From Gimesia alba (lineage in GTDB: Bacteria > Planctomycetota > Planctomycetia > Planctomycetales > Planctomycetaceae): 64,000 nt of DNA. The position numbers and the translations under genes were made by a program. This document shows positions 1 to 8,865 of the stretch, one piece after another (position 1 is the stretch's first letter; every line of letters begins with the position of its first letter). The DNA lies in NCBI RefSeq assembly GCF_007744675.1, contig NZ_CP036269.1, positions 7,695,917 through 7,759,916 on the forward strand, written 5' to 3'. A model generated the notes under the pieces. That model was not told the origin of the DNA. It made no database searches and worked only from the letters and a program-made list of their open reading frames with translations.

Positions 1-9
1 AGTCGTCGG

Positions 10-1374
10 TTATTTTGGTTCCGGGTCGGCTTCCACAAAATCTTTCGGTAGCGGCATCTCCGCCGTGATCACCTTCCAGGACTCACCCATTTCCCGAAAC
101 CGATTAAAGTTTTTCGGCTGATAGGAGAACTCCAGTTCGGGCGTCTTCATTTTCGCCGAGCCTTTTTCAAAGTATGAATGCATGGCGGCATCCAAGGCCC
201 CCGTCATCAACAAAGTCCGTTCACAGGGATAGGGTTCTTCCTTGTGGACAAACAGATGTTGAATCGCATGCGCAAAGGCGCGGAACAGATTGCGGTTCCC
301 CCACGGGCCGGGGAAGAAGGTCGTCGCTTTCGGCTGCGGTTCCCCTTTGACCTGACAGGCGAAATTCCAGCGTACGCCGTTGGAACCGATCTTGAGCATC
401 GTCGCCCGGAAGCCGTCTTTGTATTCCAGCAGAATGCCGTGCGGCTCTGATTTACCTTCCTTGCCAATCGGATCAAAGAGCCCCCGTTTCGCATTCCCCA
501 GTTCGGCCTGCATGGCGGCTTCCGCCAGCTTCATCGACCAGCGCCCCTCTTTACCCGCTTTGATCAGGTCGTCCCCTTTCAAAAACTGGACGGACGAAAT
601 GCCGGTCTCCCCCCCTTTGCGAAATTCGACCATCGACTGCAGCACTTCGAGCCCGTGAATGTCATACTTCTCGATCGGCCCGCCATGAATGGAGACGGCG
701 TCTTCCAGTTCCGTCCCCTCGGGAATCTCCAGCGGAATCGTGCGCTGTGCTAAAGGCACCGAACTGCCGACCATCATCGGGAACTCATACTTCCGCGACG
801 TATCATACATCTCCCGCGCCCAGTCCCAGCGATAGGAATAGTGCTTGTCGCTGAACAGAGGCACGAAGCGGTCCGACTGTTTCATGACCTTCACGATTTC
901 ATCAAAGAACCGTTTGCGGGGATACTTGGTCTGCCCGAATTTCGTATCGGGATAATCGCCGTGCTCGCCAATCGACAGGACGGCATCGACGGCCAGTTCA
1001 TCGCCGCCTACGCAGAGCGCTTCGCGGATTGTTTTATAAATAGGAATGTCATACTTTTGGGCAACGCCCCGCGAGAGATCGCGGTCGGTAAACTGATCGC
1101 CATAAAACGAGAGCACATCACACTGCGGCTGCTGAATCTTGCCATTAAACAGATACGGACCCAGGAAGGGATGCAGAATATGATACGCGTGCGAACAATA
1201 AAAAAACTGCGTATAGATGGCCGCCACTTTAGGCCGTTTCGTTTCCGCGGCACCGAGATCCGATTGCAGCCAGTTCAAACCAGCAGACCCAGCCATCGCG
1301 GCGGCTCCCAGTTTCAAAACATCACGGCGGGACAGAGAATCAGACAAACGCTGCGGAAGGAAAGCATCAGACAT
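10..1374 (-). CDS. Twin-arginine-exported protein of unknown function
   Basis: This 454-residue protein begins with a clear twin-arginine signal: SRRDVLK lies at about residues 15-21, followed by an Ala/Gly-rich hydrophobic stretch, so export in folded form by the Tat system is expected. The mature part has a Rossmann-like opening (KVAAIYTQF) and the later motifs LSIGEHGDYP and HGGPIEKYDIHG, but I do not recognise a named family. Similar exported proteins are common in planctomycetes, often near oxidoreductases. I chose the ATG at 1374 rather than a TTG nine codons upstream because AGGAG lies about ten bases before it. The stop is inside the window, so the gene is complete. The base composition is clearly GC-richer than the next two genes. 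The function is unknown. Confidence 0.8.
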   Translation of the reverse strand: MSDAFLPQRLSDSLSRRDVLKLGAAAMAGSAGLNWLQSDLGAAETKRPKVAAIYTQFFYCSHAYHILHPFLGPYLFNGKIQQPQCDVLSFYGDQFTDRDLSRGVAQKYDIPIYKTIREALCVGGDELAVDAVLSIGEHGDYPDTKFGQTKYPRKRFFDEIVKVMKQSDRFVPLFSDKHYSYRWDWAREMYDTSRKYEFPMMVGSSVPLAQRTIPLEIPEGTELEDAVSIHGGPIEKYDIHGLEVLQSMVEFRKGGETGISSVQFLKGDDLIKAGKEGRWSMKLAEAAMQAELGNAKRGLFDPIGKEGKSEPHGILLEYKDGFRATMLKIGSNGVRWNFACQVKGEPQPKATTFFPGPWGNRNLFRAFAHAIQHLFVHKEEPYPCERTLLMTGALDAAMHSYFEKGSAKMKTPELEFSYQPKNFNRFREMGESWKVITAEMPLPKDFVEADPEPK

Positions 1375-1686
1375 GAGGGGCAGACTCCTATGGTGGGACA
1401 ATTCAAGGCGAGACTCTGCCCTCTATCGTATCAAAACTTTGACATGTCTCCACCCGTTTTTGGGGGAGGTGCGGGATTTTCTGGTGGAATTCTGAGTGGG
1501 AGAAAATGTATATCGCATCCGAACAACTGGTCATTCTAGAATGTCAATAAACCATTGGCTTACTCTATTGTGCCGGATCAGCGCCTAAATCAGACCTGAC
1601 GCCTGTGATTCATTACTTGAATCAGCCTTGCATTTAAAATGAAATATTTCTGAAGTCGATCCTGCTCAGTCTGGAAAGTAACTTTG

Positions 1687-1911
1687 ATGGCTAAGTTTTA
1701 TATTACCTATGACATAGAAAATGTTAGTATTGTCCGGATCGTTAATTTCCTGGTCTCTTACAAAGTTATGTCACTTGCAGAAGCTGTTACGTCATTAGTT
1801 CCAAAATACAACAGCGGAGAAACCGTTGTCATTGAGATTCAAGACGAAGAGCTGGCTGCGAGATTTAGAGACGATCTAGATTCTGATCGATGGAATTATC
1901 GATACGAATAG
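1687..1911 (+). CDS. Small hypothetical protein, 74 residues
   Basis: A short acidic protein beginning MAKFYITYDIENVS. It has no signal peptide or membrane segment. The alternating charged and hydrophobic pattern and the ending EEL-ARFRDDLDSDRWNYRYE suggest a small folded alpha/beta protein, but I recognise no family. A TTG lies directly before the ATG; the ATG is the more natural start. It stands alone between an exported protein and a convergent pair of immunity-like genes, and its AT-rich composition matches that pair. It may belong to the same acquired segment. Confidence 0.55.
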   Translation: MAKFYITYDIENVSIVRIVNFLVSYKVMSLAEAVTSLVPKYNSGETVVIEIQDEELAARFRDDLDSDRWNYRYE

Positions 1912-1964
1912 GGAAATGAAACCGGAAGATATACGCAGATTGCCAAAAAGACATATACAGAGTT

Positions 1965-2504
1965 TTAATAATAAAAACCGATCAGGTCTTTATTTTCACT
2001 CGCTGCTGCATCGACCCATTTGAAGAAGTCATTTTGGGCCAATAAAATCCCTTGATCAGGGTGTTCCAACTCTTCTGTCTCTACGCTTAGTTTCTTACAT
2101 TCATCGCGAGTAAGATATCCAATGTAGGGGAAATCATCTCCCAAAGAGATCGTGGGAATTGGGGCACCACGATTTACGAGTGGTAAAACGTACTTTACTT
2201 TTTCCAGAAAATCATAATGAACTGATGCGAATCTGTCTGTATCCATCGTTTCGCCGCCGACAAATTGACAGAGATATTCCAATCCATATCCTACCATATG
2301 CCGATCCTCTTCACTGATCGGGGCCCCAGATACCAGATGCTCTAAGCCTGTTTTTACATTAAAATCTTCTTCTTCCCATTCATCCTCATCATGTTCATCT
2401 AAAAAATGTTCTTTCAGTTCATTGAATAAATCAGAATCTTTGGAATTAACAACACGGCTGATTTGATTCTGATCGACAAGATAAACGACCAGGCTGTAAC
2501 TCAT
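1965..2504 (-). CDS. Small cytosolic protein, DUF7691-like, possible immunity protein
   Basis: The protein starts MSYSLVVYLVDQNQISRVV, has a central YGLEYLCQF segment, and ends in a strand-rich DLIGFYY. This pattern resembles a family of small bacterial proteins of unknown function (DUF7691 in my recollection), often seen beside immunity-type genes. The family assignment is from memory of the N-terminal pattern. The open frame extends 13 codons further upstream and would overlap the preceding gene. The ATG at 2504 is preferred: it lies 22 bases after the upstream stop and has AAAGGG before it. No signal peptide or membrane span is present. It forms a two-gene unit with the 484-residue gene upstream, and both are AT-rich compared with the flanking genes. 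Confidence 0.6.
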   Translation of the reverse strand: MSYSLVVYLVDQNQISRVVNSKDSDLFNELKEHFLDEHDEDEWEEEDFNVKTGLEHLVSGAPISEEDRHMVGYGLEYLCQFVGGETMDTDRFASVHYDFLEKVKYVLPLVNRGAPIPTISLGDDFPYIGYLTRDECKKLSVETEELEHPDQGILLAQNDFFKWVDAAASENKDLIGFYY

Positions 2505-2526
2505 AAAAAAACCCTTTGTGATAAAG

Positions 2527-3981
2527 TCAGACGCCCTGCTCAAGCCCGAGTGTTTCTCTTATAACCAGAGCAGCCGCTAACTTTTCAGGTAACGTTGGAA
2601 ATTCGAGACCTTTCTTCAGAGCGATCAGGCATAAAACCGTCTGAAATTTCGCGACACAGAATTTGAAATGTCCTTTTTTGATGTAGGGATCAACCGATTC
2701 AAAGTAGAGAGTCAGAGACTCCTCCATCGCATGTTCAAACTCTTCTTGATCATGCGTTTCAATGGCATCCCAGATTTTTAACAACAGCTTCGGCCTCTTC
2801 AGCCGGCATTTTTTGATGACCGCTCTCACGTCGTCTGCTTCACAAATCGGTTCGGGAGCCAGGCTGGATGCCACTAATTTGAAAACAAGCAGCACCTCTT
2901 TTTCTTCTGTATCGGTATCTTCAATTTCGTAATCTGATGTGAGCCAGGAACAAAGCTTCGCCACATTTTGCCATTGCTCTAAGAGAGCCATGAACAGCAT
3001 GCCATAAAGGAACGGTTCGAACCATGATAATTCTCTGTTTTTCTCAGACTCACTCAACCCTGGATAGAGTTCACCTTCCTGCCACCAATTGCCAAAAAAA
3101 TAATCCCGTGTTGCATCGACTCCCTGTTGCATATATCGTTCGGGAGTAACGGCTCTAGGAAATTCCAAGTGCTTGCAACACAAGATCTCAACCAGTCTGT
3201 TGATTTTACTAATGAGTAATGCGGTAGATGTTTTGCGATATTCGTACTCTTTAATTCTGTTAATACTGCTCCTTGTGGCTTTTTCTATAGGTTCTTGAGG
3301 AATAAAGTCGAATAAACAATAACGTTTACCAACTGGTTTTGTTGATTCGAGAAACGCCTCGATTTTCTGATCCACTTCTTTCATCAGGCGTGCATAACGT
3401 TCCTCAAAACGTTGTAAAAATCCGTCCGAATCCAGTTCCAGACATCCACATTCAGGAATGGGTTCTGCACGCAGCGACGCCAGCATTACCCGGGCATCTG
3501 CCCAGAAGTCATCCATCGTTTGAATCAACTCGAGATCTGTATCTGGTCCTACGGGATTTGCAGCTGGACCTACTCGTTGATAAAAATCAGGTGTGATCAC
3601 AGGTGTCAGCATTCGCATATCTGTGGTCGCGATTGTGATGGTTGAATCCACGTTATAACGTACGAATTCAAATCCTGCTGTACCTACCCATTTATAGATC
3701 AGGGCTTCAATTCGTTCCTGCGGATGGTAGTAGGCAGAGCAATAATAATCGGGAGTGTTTGTTACCCGAGGTCTGACGGGAGCTGTTTTAAATAATCCTA
3801 TTGGAACAAACGCTTCGTTTTCGAGCCATTCTTGAATATCAGGTACAAAGTCTGCAAACCCCCAGCGAATACGTCTCGTCTCAGTTAAGGACCTCGTGGG
3901 AGGATATATTTTGGCCAGGGACTCTTTTAAAGAAATGATTTCACTAAATTCATTAAATAATTGAACCGTGCTTTTATTCAT
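2527..3981 (-). CDS. Hypothetical protein, possibly Imm49-like immunity protein
   Basis: A 484-residue protein without signal peptide or membrane span. The N-terminal half is mixed alpha/beta and rich in aromatic residues. The C-terminal half, from about residue 260, is all-helical, with a YFFGNWW segment, a block of helices (LFMALLEQWQNVAKLCSWL), and a final FCVAKFQTVLCLIALKKGL stretch. That helical half resembles the Imm49 class of predicted toxin-immunity proteins; this is an inference from layout. The gene directly precedes the smaller DUF7691-like gene on the same strand, separated by about 20 bases, so the two are probably co-transcribed. The pair is noticeably AT-rich and lies between GC-rich genes, which suggests acquisition. 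I see no toxin gene beside it. Confidence 0.6.
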   Translation of the reverse strand: MNKSTVQLFNEFSEIISLKESLAKIYPPTRSLTETRRIRWGFADFVPDIQEWLENEAFVPIGLFKTAPVRPRVTNTPDYYCSAYYHPQERIEALIYKWVGTAGFEFVRYNVDSTITIATTDMRMLTPVITPDFYQRVGPAANPVGPDTDLELIQTMDDFWADARVMLASLRAEPIPECGCLELDSDGFLQRFEERYARLMKEVDQKIEAFLESTKPVGKRYCLFDFIPQEPIEKATRSSINRIKEYEYRKTSTALLISKINRLVEILCCKHLEFPRAVTPERYMQQGVDATRDYFFGNWWQEGELYPGLSESEKNRELSWFEPFLYGMLFMALLEQWQNVAKLCSWLTSDYEIEDTDTEEKEVLLVFKLVASSLAPEPICEADDVRAVIKKCRLKRPKLLLKIWDAIETHDQEEFEHAMEESLTLYFESVDPYIKKGHFKFCVAKFQTVLCLIALKKGLEFPTLPEKLAAALVIRETLGLEQGV

Positions 3982-4252
3982 GTTTTCTAACTCTAATGCT
4001 TAGTTTTTTTGAATATCTACCTTGGACCGATATCCGAATTCAGTCCGCAGGTTTATCTGTAATCTACCGACTCAAACTGTACTTGCATACCCTTTGATAT
4101 GAAGTCGATGTTAAGACCCACATTTTTCAATACAGGATTTACTGAGAGTGATCAATTTGCAGGCATTGCGCACTTTTGCAATTTCTAACACCAATATGTC
4201 ATAATGCGTCCCAGACAAACCTGCTTTTAATTAACCTAGAAAGACGCGCTTT

Positions 4253-5680
4253 ATGACGACTGCGATTAAACTGATCGACGCCACGCTGCATCGGACGGAA
4301 ACTCAAACGCGGATGCCGTTTCGGTTTGGGATTGCGGTGATGACGGCGGCGCCGCATGTGTTCTTGCGGTGTCGGTTTGACATTGATGGCACGGTTGTTA
4401 CCGGCATCGCGGCGGACGGGCTGCTGCCGAAGTGGTTTGATAAGTCGCCTGAGAAAGAGGCCGCGCAGGAGATCGACGAGATGCTGCTCGTCATTCGGCG
4501 GGCCGTCGGGTTTGCGCGGGAGGTCTCGGCTGCGTCGGCGTTTGAATTCTGGCAACAGGTGTATCAGGCCCAGGTGAAATGGGCCGCGGAAGAGGGGTTT
4601 CCGTCGCTGCTCGCGCAGTTTGGCGTCAGTATGGTCGAGCGGACGTTGCTCGATGCACTGGCGCGAGCCGAGGGTTGTTCGCTGGCAACGCTGCTGCGGG
4701 AGAACCGCGTCGGCCTCGATCTGGCGGCGATTCACCCCGAACTGGCAGGACACACGCCGGACGAATTTCTGCCCGCGCGGCCTTTATCCAAGATCATCGC
4801 TCGGCATACGGTGGGACTCTCCGATCCGCTGACGGCGGCCGACCTGACGCCCGAAAACCGCATCGACGATGGGCTGCCGCAAACGCTGGAAGACTGCATT
4901 CGCTGTTACGGACTGTATCACTTCAAGCTGAAAGCACAGGGGGACGTCGAACGGGATCTGGAACGGCTGCGGGCCGTCGCCCGCGTCATCACCCAACATT
5001 GCGGCACCCGGTTTGGTTTCACGCTGGACGGCAACGAGCAGTATCGCGAGTTCCCCCGCTTCGTCGAACTCTGGGACCGCATTCAGGCTGACCCGTTGTT
5101 GAAAGAATTCTTTAAACAACTGATCTTCATCGAACAACCCCTGTATCGCGATGTGGCCCTCGATCCTGCGATCGCAAACATTGCCGACTGGAAAAACGGT
5201 CCCCCCGTGATCATTGATGAATCCGACGCCACGCTCGGTGCGCTGGCCCAGGCACTCAAACTGGGTTACGCGGGCACGAGCCACAAAAACTGCAAAGGCA
5301 TCATGAAAGCGGCCGCCCATCGCTGTCTGATCAACTATCGTAATGCGACGGAAAAGACGAGCCGCTATCAGATGAGCGGCGAAGATCTGGTGAATATCGG
5401 CCCCGTCGCCTTACTGCAAGACCTGGCGGCGCAGGCGGCACTCGGCAACACCTCGGTCGAACGCAACGGCCACCACTACTTCAACGGCCTGACCCCGTTC
5501 CCGCAGGAGATCAGCCAATTGATGCTGCAGCAGCACGGCGACTTGTACACAACGATGGACGATGGCTTCGCCCGCGTCAACATCACCGGCGGCGAACTGG
5601 ATCTGACGACTATCAACGCGGCCCCGTTTGGAGTCGGCGTGGAGATCCCGATGGACGGAATTCAGGAACTCTCGCTCTGA
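4253..5680 (+). CDS. Enolase-superfamily enzyme (mandelate racemase/muconate cycloisomerase-like)
   Basis: The 475-residue protein shows the enolase-superfamily barrel signature. There is a KLK base motif at residues 225-227, and metal ligands appear at LDGNEQY (Asp259), IEQPL (Glu294) and IDES (Asp322), followed by a second catalytic lysine region SHKNCKG near 343-349. These features fit the dipeptide epimerase/muconate cycloisomerase branch with opposed lysines, but the substrate cannot be read from the sequence. It is longer than typical members (350-400 residues), with an insertion around residues 140-215. The start ATG has only a weak upstream AAAGA. The gene is strikingly GC-rich compared with the genes to its left. 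Immediately after its stop begins the tandem palindromic repeat array. Confidence 0.85.
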   Translation: MTTAIKLIDATLHRTETQTRMPFRFGIAVMTAAPHVFLRCRFDIDGTVVTGIAADGLLPKWFDKSPEKEAAQEIDEMLLVIRRAVGFAREVSAASAFEFWQQVYQAQVKWAAEEGFPSLLAQFGVSMVERTLLDALARAEGCSLATLLRENRVGLDLAAIHPELAGHTPDEFLPARPLSKIIARHTVGLSDPLTAADLTPENRIDDGLPQTLEDCIRCYGLYHFKLKAQGDVERDLERLRAVARVITQHCGTRFGFTLDGNEQYREFPRFVELWDRIQADPLLKEFFKQLIFIEQPLYRDVALDPAIANIADWKNGPPVIIDESDATLGALAQALKLGYAGTSHKNCKGIMKAAAHRCLINYRNATEKTSRYQMSGEDLVNIGPVALLQDLAAQAALGNTSVERNGHHYFNGLTPFPQEISQLMLQQHGDLYTTMDDGFARVNITGGELDLTTINAAPFGVGVEIPMDGIQELSL

Positions 5681-5700
5681 AGGACCGGACTCATTTCAAA

Positions 5701-5779
5701 GTGAGCGGGTCGGCGCTAGCCGCCGTTTGTGTGTTGGGAATGCTGGTTCAAAAACGGTGGCTAGCGCCATTCCGCTCAC
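5701..5779 (+). repeat. Palindromic repeat family A, copy 1
   Basis: A 79-bp imperfect palindrome with ends GTGAGCGG and CCGCTCAC. The arms carry GGCGCTAGCCGCCG on the left and CGGTGGCTAGCGCC on the right, joined by a loop region with TTGGTTCAAAA or a close variant in most copies. It lies 20 bases after the enolase-superfamily stop codon. It resembles REP/BIME-type extragenic palindromes. Translations across it give peptides like SGSALAAV, which are artefacts. Confidence 0.9.
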
Positions 5780-5830
5780 AAAACCAGTATGCAGAAACCG
5801 TTCGAAATTGTTCTGTTATTTCGAGACCAA

Positions 5831-5979
5831 TTTGTAGGGGCGGGACCCATGTGTCCGCCCGCCTGGTGATGTGCGATCCCATTTCAGACTTCAAATGGAA
5901 CCGGAAAAAAACATCGAACCATGCCACACAAACCACGTCGATACTGCGGGTCGATACATGGGTCGACCCCTACCACAAA
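5831..5979 (+). repeat. MITE-like element B, copy 1
   Basis: A 149-bp segment whose ends are imperfect inverted repeats of about 31-34 bp: the left end starts TTTGTAGGGGCGG and the right end finishes CGACCCCTACCACAAA. Each end is itself a small palindrome around CCCATGTGTC / GACACATGGG. The layout (terminal inverted repeats, no coding potential) is that of a miniature non-autonomous element. No transposase related to it is visible. Confidence 0.75.
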
Positions 5980-6058
5980 GTGAGCGGGTCGGCGCTAGCC
6001 GCCGTTTGTGTGTTGGGAATGCTGGTTCAAAAACGGTGGCTAGCGGCATTCCGCTCAC
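5980..6058 (+). repeat. Palindromic repeat family A, copy 2
   Basis: This copy is almost identical to copy 1, with one change in the right arm (GCGGCATT in place of GCGCCATT). It opens the second tandem unit; the distance between the two unit starts is 279 bp. Confidence 0.9.
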
Positions 6059-6109
6059 AAAACCAGTATGCAGAAACCGTTCGAAATTGTTCTGTTATTT
6101 CGAGACCAA

Positions 6110-6257
6110 TTTGTAGGGGCGGACCCATGTGTCCGCCCGCCTGGTGATGTGCGATCCGATTTCAGACTTCAAATGGAACCGGAAAAAAACATCGAACCAT
6201 GCCACACAAACCACGTCGATACTGCGGGTCGACACATGGGTCGACCCCTACCACAAA
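6110..6257 (+). repeat. MITE-like element B, copy 2
   Basis: The second copy of element B, 148 bp, differs from copy 1 by one missing G in the left end and two substitutions. With the A copy before it, it makes a 278-bp unit about 98-99% identical to the unit at 5701-5979. The array is therefore a recent tandem duplication of an A-spacer-B block. Confidence 0.8.
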
Positions 6258-6336
6258 GTGAGCGGCACGGCGCCTGGCGCCGTTTGTGTGTTGGGGTCGC
6301 TGGTTCAAAAACGGTGGCTCGCGCCGACCCGCTCAC
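6258..6336 (+). repeat. Palindromic repeat family A, copy 3 (diverged, starts a partial third unit)
   Basis: This copy keeps the ends GTGAGCGG and CCGCTCAC but has changed arms (CGGCGCCTGGCGCCG and GGCTCGCGCCGA). The match to the tandem unit continues past the palindrome for about 30 bp (AACCAGTATGCAGAAACC) and then stops, so element B is missing. The rest of the gap to 6543 shows no recognisable feature apart from ordinary AT-rich sequence before the next gene. Confidence 0.85.
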
Positions 6337-6543
6337 AAAACCAGTATGCAGAAACCATTCGAAACCTGATCGGGCTGGTGATACAACGATCACTCGTTTT
6401 TCCTTACGCCACCTGACTATTTTCCGGGAATCGCCGCTCGCAGGCTCGTATGTTATATGGCTCGCCTTAGAATAGAAGCTGTCGCCTCGGGGATCGTTTT
6501 CGTGGCGACAGATAAAAACTAACTTCTGAATGATGCAGCAACG

Positions 6544-7203
6544 ATGGACGTAGCAACCTTACAATATCTGCTGGGGATGGTGGGCACGGTCGCTTTTGCG
6601 GTAACCGGGGTGCTGGCGGTGACGCCGCGGGGCATTGATTTGTTCGGCGCGTGCGTGCTGGGTTTGATCACGGCCATCGGGGGCGGCACGATTCGCGACT
6701 TGATCCTGGGAGTCCCCGTCTTCTGGGCGGCTGACCTTAACTATATCTGGGTCGCGCTGGCGGCCAGTTTTGTGGCCTTTCTCACCGAGCGCCTGCTGAC
6801 ACGCAAGGAGATCTATCGCACGATGCTGTACCTCGACGCGCTGGGTCTTTCCATGTTTGCGATCCAGGCAGCGCAAAAAGTGATGTGGATCGAGTTCGGC
6901 ATGCCCCTCGCGCCGATCCTGATGGGCGTGCTGACGGCAATCGGCGGCGGCCTGTTGCGCGACGTCCTCGCCGGTCAACCAACACTGTTGATGCGCCGCG
7001 AACTCTATGCCATCCCGGTCACCTGCGGCTGCGTGCTGTATGTCGTCGGCCTGAGCTGGCTCCCCGCGTATCCTGTCGAATTCGGAATTACCTGTTCGCT
7101 CTTCATTTTAGTCCTGCGCAGCGCCGCGATCTACTGGGACCTGCATGTGCCCCTCTGGTTAACGACTCAGTCGAGGGAAAAAGATCAGGACGAAGAAAAC
7201 TAA
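6544..7203 (+). CDS. TRIC-family (UPF0126/YicG-like) membrane channel protein
   Basis: A 219-residue integral membrane protein with about seven hydrophobic segments arranged as two similar halves. Each half carries the family signature: AIGGGTIRD at about residues 44-52 and AIGGGLLRD at 132-140. This duplicated glycine-rich motif marks the UPF0126 family, whose bacterial and archaeal members were shown to be related to trimeric intracellular cation channels conducting potassium. The tail after the last helix is short and charged (KDQDEEN). It is a single-gene unit with repeat arrays on both sides. Its GC content is high, like the enolase-superfamily gene before it. Confidence 0.9.
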   Translation: MDVATLQYLLGMVGTVAFAVTGVLAVTPRGIDLFGACVLGLITAIGGGTIRDLILGVPVFWAADLNYIWVALAASFVAFLTERLLTRKEIYRTMLYLDALGLSMFAIQAAQKVMWIEFGMPLAPILMGVLTAIGGGLLRDVLAGQPTLLMRRELYAIPVTCGCVLYVVGLSWLPAYPVEFGITCSLFILVLRSAAIYWDLHVPLWLTTQSREKDQDEEN

Positions 7204-7399
7204 AAAGAATCTTGTGTTTTTGGGCGTTGTCGTTGTGTGCGGAATAGTGCTCAGGGTAGGGATTCATTAGGTATTGAAGCTGCACTGTCGGGCCAGCCGA
7301 CAGTGGCACACGAGAGCTTGATTTCGAATTGGGAACGTAATTCAAGTAGTCGATTTTTCTACCGCGGAATTCACGAGTGAATTCTCGGGCATCGTTCTT

Positions 7400-7476
7400 G
7401 TGAGCGGGTCGGCGCTAGCCGCCGGTTTTGAGTTGGAGCGTTGGTTCAAAACCGGTGGCTAGCGCCATTCCGCTCA
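7400..7476 (+). repeat. Palindromic repeat family A, copy 4
   Basis: A 77-bp copy in the same orientation as copies 1-3, between the convergent ends of the TRIC gene and the hydrolase gene. It keeps GTGAGCGGGTCGGCGCTAGC at the left and GGCTAGCGCCATTCCGCTCA at the right. The loop contains TTGGTTCAAAA. The rest of this gap (7204-7399) holds no other feature I can identify. Confidence 0.88.
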
Positions 7477-7512
7477 GGGTAGGAGGGTGCAATCTTCTTT
7501 GCCTGAGGAAAT

Positions 7513-8514
7513 TTACTTCGCTTTTTGAAACTGCCATTCGTCCTCGGGGGCGAGGAGTTGGCGGCAGGGTTTGCCCTGGAGCCATTGGCGGGCGTCCTGA
7601 TTTTGTTTCAGGTAGGTGTCCCAGAAGGCGGTGGTGACGGCGAGAATGATCGGATGGTGCTGAGGATTGCGGGGAGGCATTCCCAGGCGCTGTCTGCCGT
7701 CGGAAAATGCGGAGTGTTGTGCGTCGAACAGAACGAGTTCGTATTTATCGATGGTGTCCGGTAGCCCCTGATAAACTTTGCGACGGTCTTCCACCGAGGT
7801 GTCGTTGATGGGAGACGTGTCTTTGGTGCCGGTCAACAGTAGCCAGGGAAGGGAGACCTGACCGAACGACTGTTCGGGATTGGCCCTGCCTTGCACGCTG
7901 GGGCTGAACATGATGGCGGCTTTGATGCGAGGATCGGTGTATCGCTTGCCGATGAGTCGCCATGACTGGCCGCTGACTCCCTGTGTCGTGACGGCACCGA
8001 AGGAGTGCCCCGACATGCCGATGCGTTTCAGATCAAACCGTTGATGGAAACGAGGTTTCGTGTCGGCATTCCATTCAGTGAGCTGATCCAGAACGGCTGG
8101 CACATCCTGATAACGGTCGAGACTGTTTTGCAGCGATGCGGCTCCTTTTAATGCTTTGAGGCGTTTCCCCAGTGCCACGTCTTTCCAGATCGTTTCATCA
8201 CTGCCGTGATGCTGAAGATAGACGACAGCATAACCGTGGGACGCCCAGTGTTTGCCCAGATATTGAGAGCCGGTGCGTGCTCCTCCCAGTCCATGACTGA
8301 ATAAGACAACAGGCGCTGGCTGTTTTTGTGCTGGCAGATAAATCCGCAGAGGAATGTCGCGCTGGCGGCTTGAGTCCTGAATCGTGATGTCAATTGGTTC
8401 CGGCAGGCGGCTTTTCTGTTTTTCCAGCGGGTTATACTTGTCTGCCTGTGCGGAACTGATTCCTGAAATCAGAACAGAGACGCTCAATACCAGACAGAGG
8501 GGCAGCGTTTTCAT
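7513..8514 (-). CDS. Secreted alpha/beta hydrolase (PAF acetylhydrolase/dienelactone hydrolase-like)
   Basis: A 333-residue enzyme with a Sec signal peptide ending near SSAQA (residue 24). The alpha/beta-hydrolase core is plain: oxyanion region FSHGLGGARTG at about 72-82, nucleophile elbow GHSFGA with Ser171, likely acid Asp232 in GTKDTSP, and likely His267 in DAQHSAF. The long insertion between the core strands and the sequence around the elbow are typical of exported planctomycete hydrolases related to platelet-activating-factor acetylhydrolase and polyester-type hydrolases. Substrate is unknown. AAAGGA lies seven bases before the ATG. It is a single gene flanked by family A palindromes on both sides. 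Confidence 0.88.
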   Translation of the reverse strand: MKTLPLCLVLSVSVLISGISSAQADKYNPLEKQKSRLPEPIDITIQDSSRQRDIPLRIYLPAQKQPAPVVLFSHGLGGARTGSQYLGKHWASHGYAVVYLQHHGSDETIWKDVALGKRLKALKGAASLQNSLDRYQDVPAVLDQLTEWNADTKPRFHQRFDLKRIGMSGHSFGAVTTQGVSGQSWRLIGKRYTDPRIKAAIMFSPSVQGRANPEQSFGQVSLPWLLLTGTKDTSPINDTSVEDRRKVYQGLPDTIDKYELVLFDAQHSAFSDGRQRLGMPPRNPQHHPIILAVTTAFWDTYLKQNQDARQWLQGKPCRQLLAPEDEWQFQKAK

Positions 8515-8738
8515 ATTGAGTCCTTTTCAGTGAGCCGCACGGGTTTAGAATGGAAACGATGATCATGTGAGCGCGGACCTTTTGTGATTGAGGATAATGA
8601 TTGAACACGTTATTTCGAATTTGGTTTCGGTGAAACTGAATGATTGGATGTGTTTACTGTATCAAAAAATGGAATTCGTCGATCTCTCTGTCTTTTACTA
8701 ACACGAATTTCACGAACGGTTTATCGGTTGTTGTTCTT
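8515..8738. other. Leader and upstream region of the hydrolase gene
   Basis: The stretch before the hydrolase start (8514, read leftward) up to the next palindrome is AT-rich with no open frame of note. It presumably holds the hydrolase promoter, but I see no convincing -35/-10 pair. Confidence 0.3.
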
Positions 8739-8815
8739 GTGAGCGGAATGGTGCTAGCCACCGGTTTTGAAACAACGCCCCAACTCAATACCGGCGGCTA
8801 GCGCCGACCCGCTCA
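8739..8815 (-). repeat. Palindromic repeat family A, copy 5 (inverted)
   Basis: A 77-bp copy in the opposite orientation: its reverse complement begins GAGCGGGTCGGCGCTAGCC and ends in the CCATTCCGCTCAC arm of copies 1 and 4. The left arm carries compensating-looking changes (GGTGCTAGCCACCG). It lies about 50 bp after the stop of the small membrane-anchored protein and about 225 bp upstream of the hydrolase start. Confidence 0.88.
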
Positions 8816-8865
8816 TGGTGGAAATGTTGATATGAATTGATGTGAAATTCTGGTCGAGCGCTATT

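Noticed and set aside
841..1539. A 232-codon plus-strand frame opposite the Tat-exported protein gene
   Set aside because: It overlaps almost the entire 5' half of a gene with a clear export signal and shows no protein-like features.
4784..5320. Open frame of 178 codons antisense to the enolase-superfamily gene
   Set aside because: GC-rich genes often carry long antisense frames; the plus strand has the complete set of catalytic motifs.
5701..6336. Tandem direct repeats as a possible CRISPR array
   Set aside because: The unit is about 279 bp with only two full copies and no short repeat-spacer pattern. No cas genes are present.
5701..6475. Several overlapping open frames (up to 148 codons) across the tandem repeats
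   Set aside because: They are translations of the palindromes and element B. The repeated SGSALAAV and CRGG peptides recur because the DNA repeats; no ribosome sites or protein-like composition support them.
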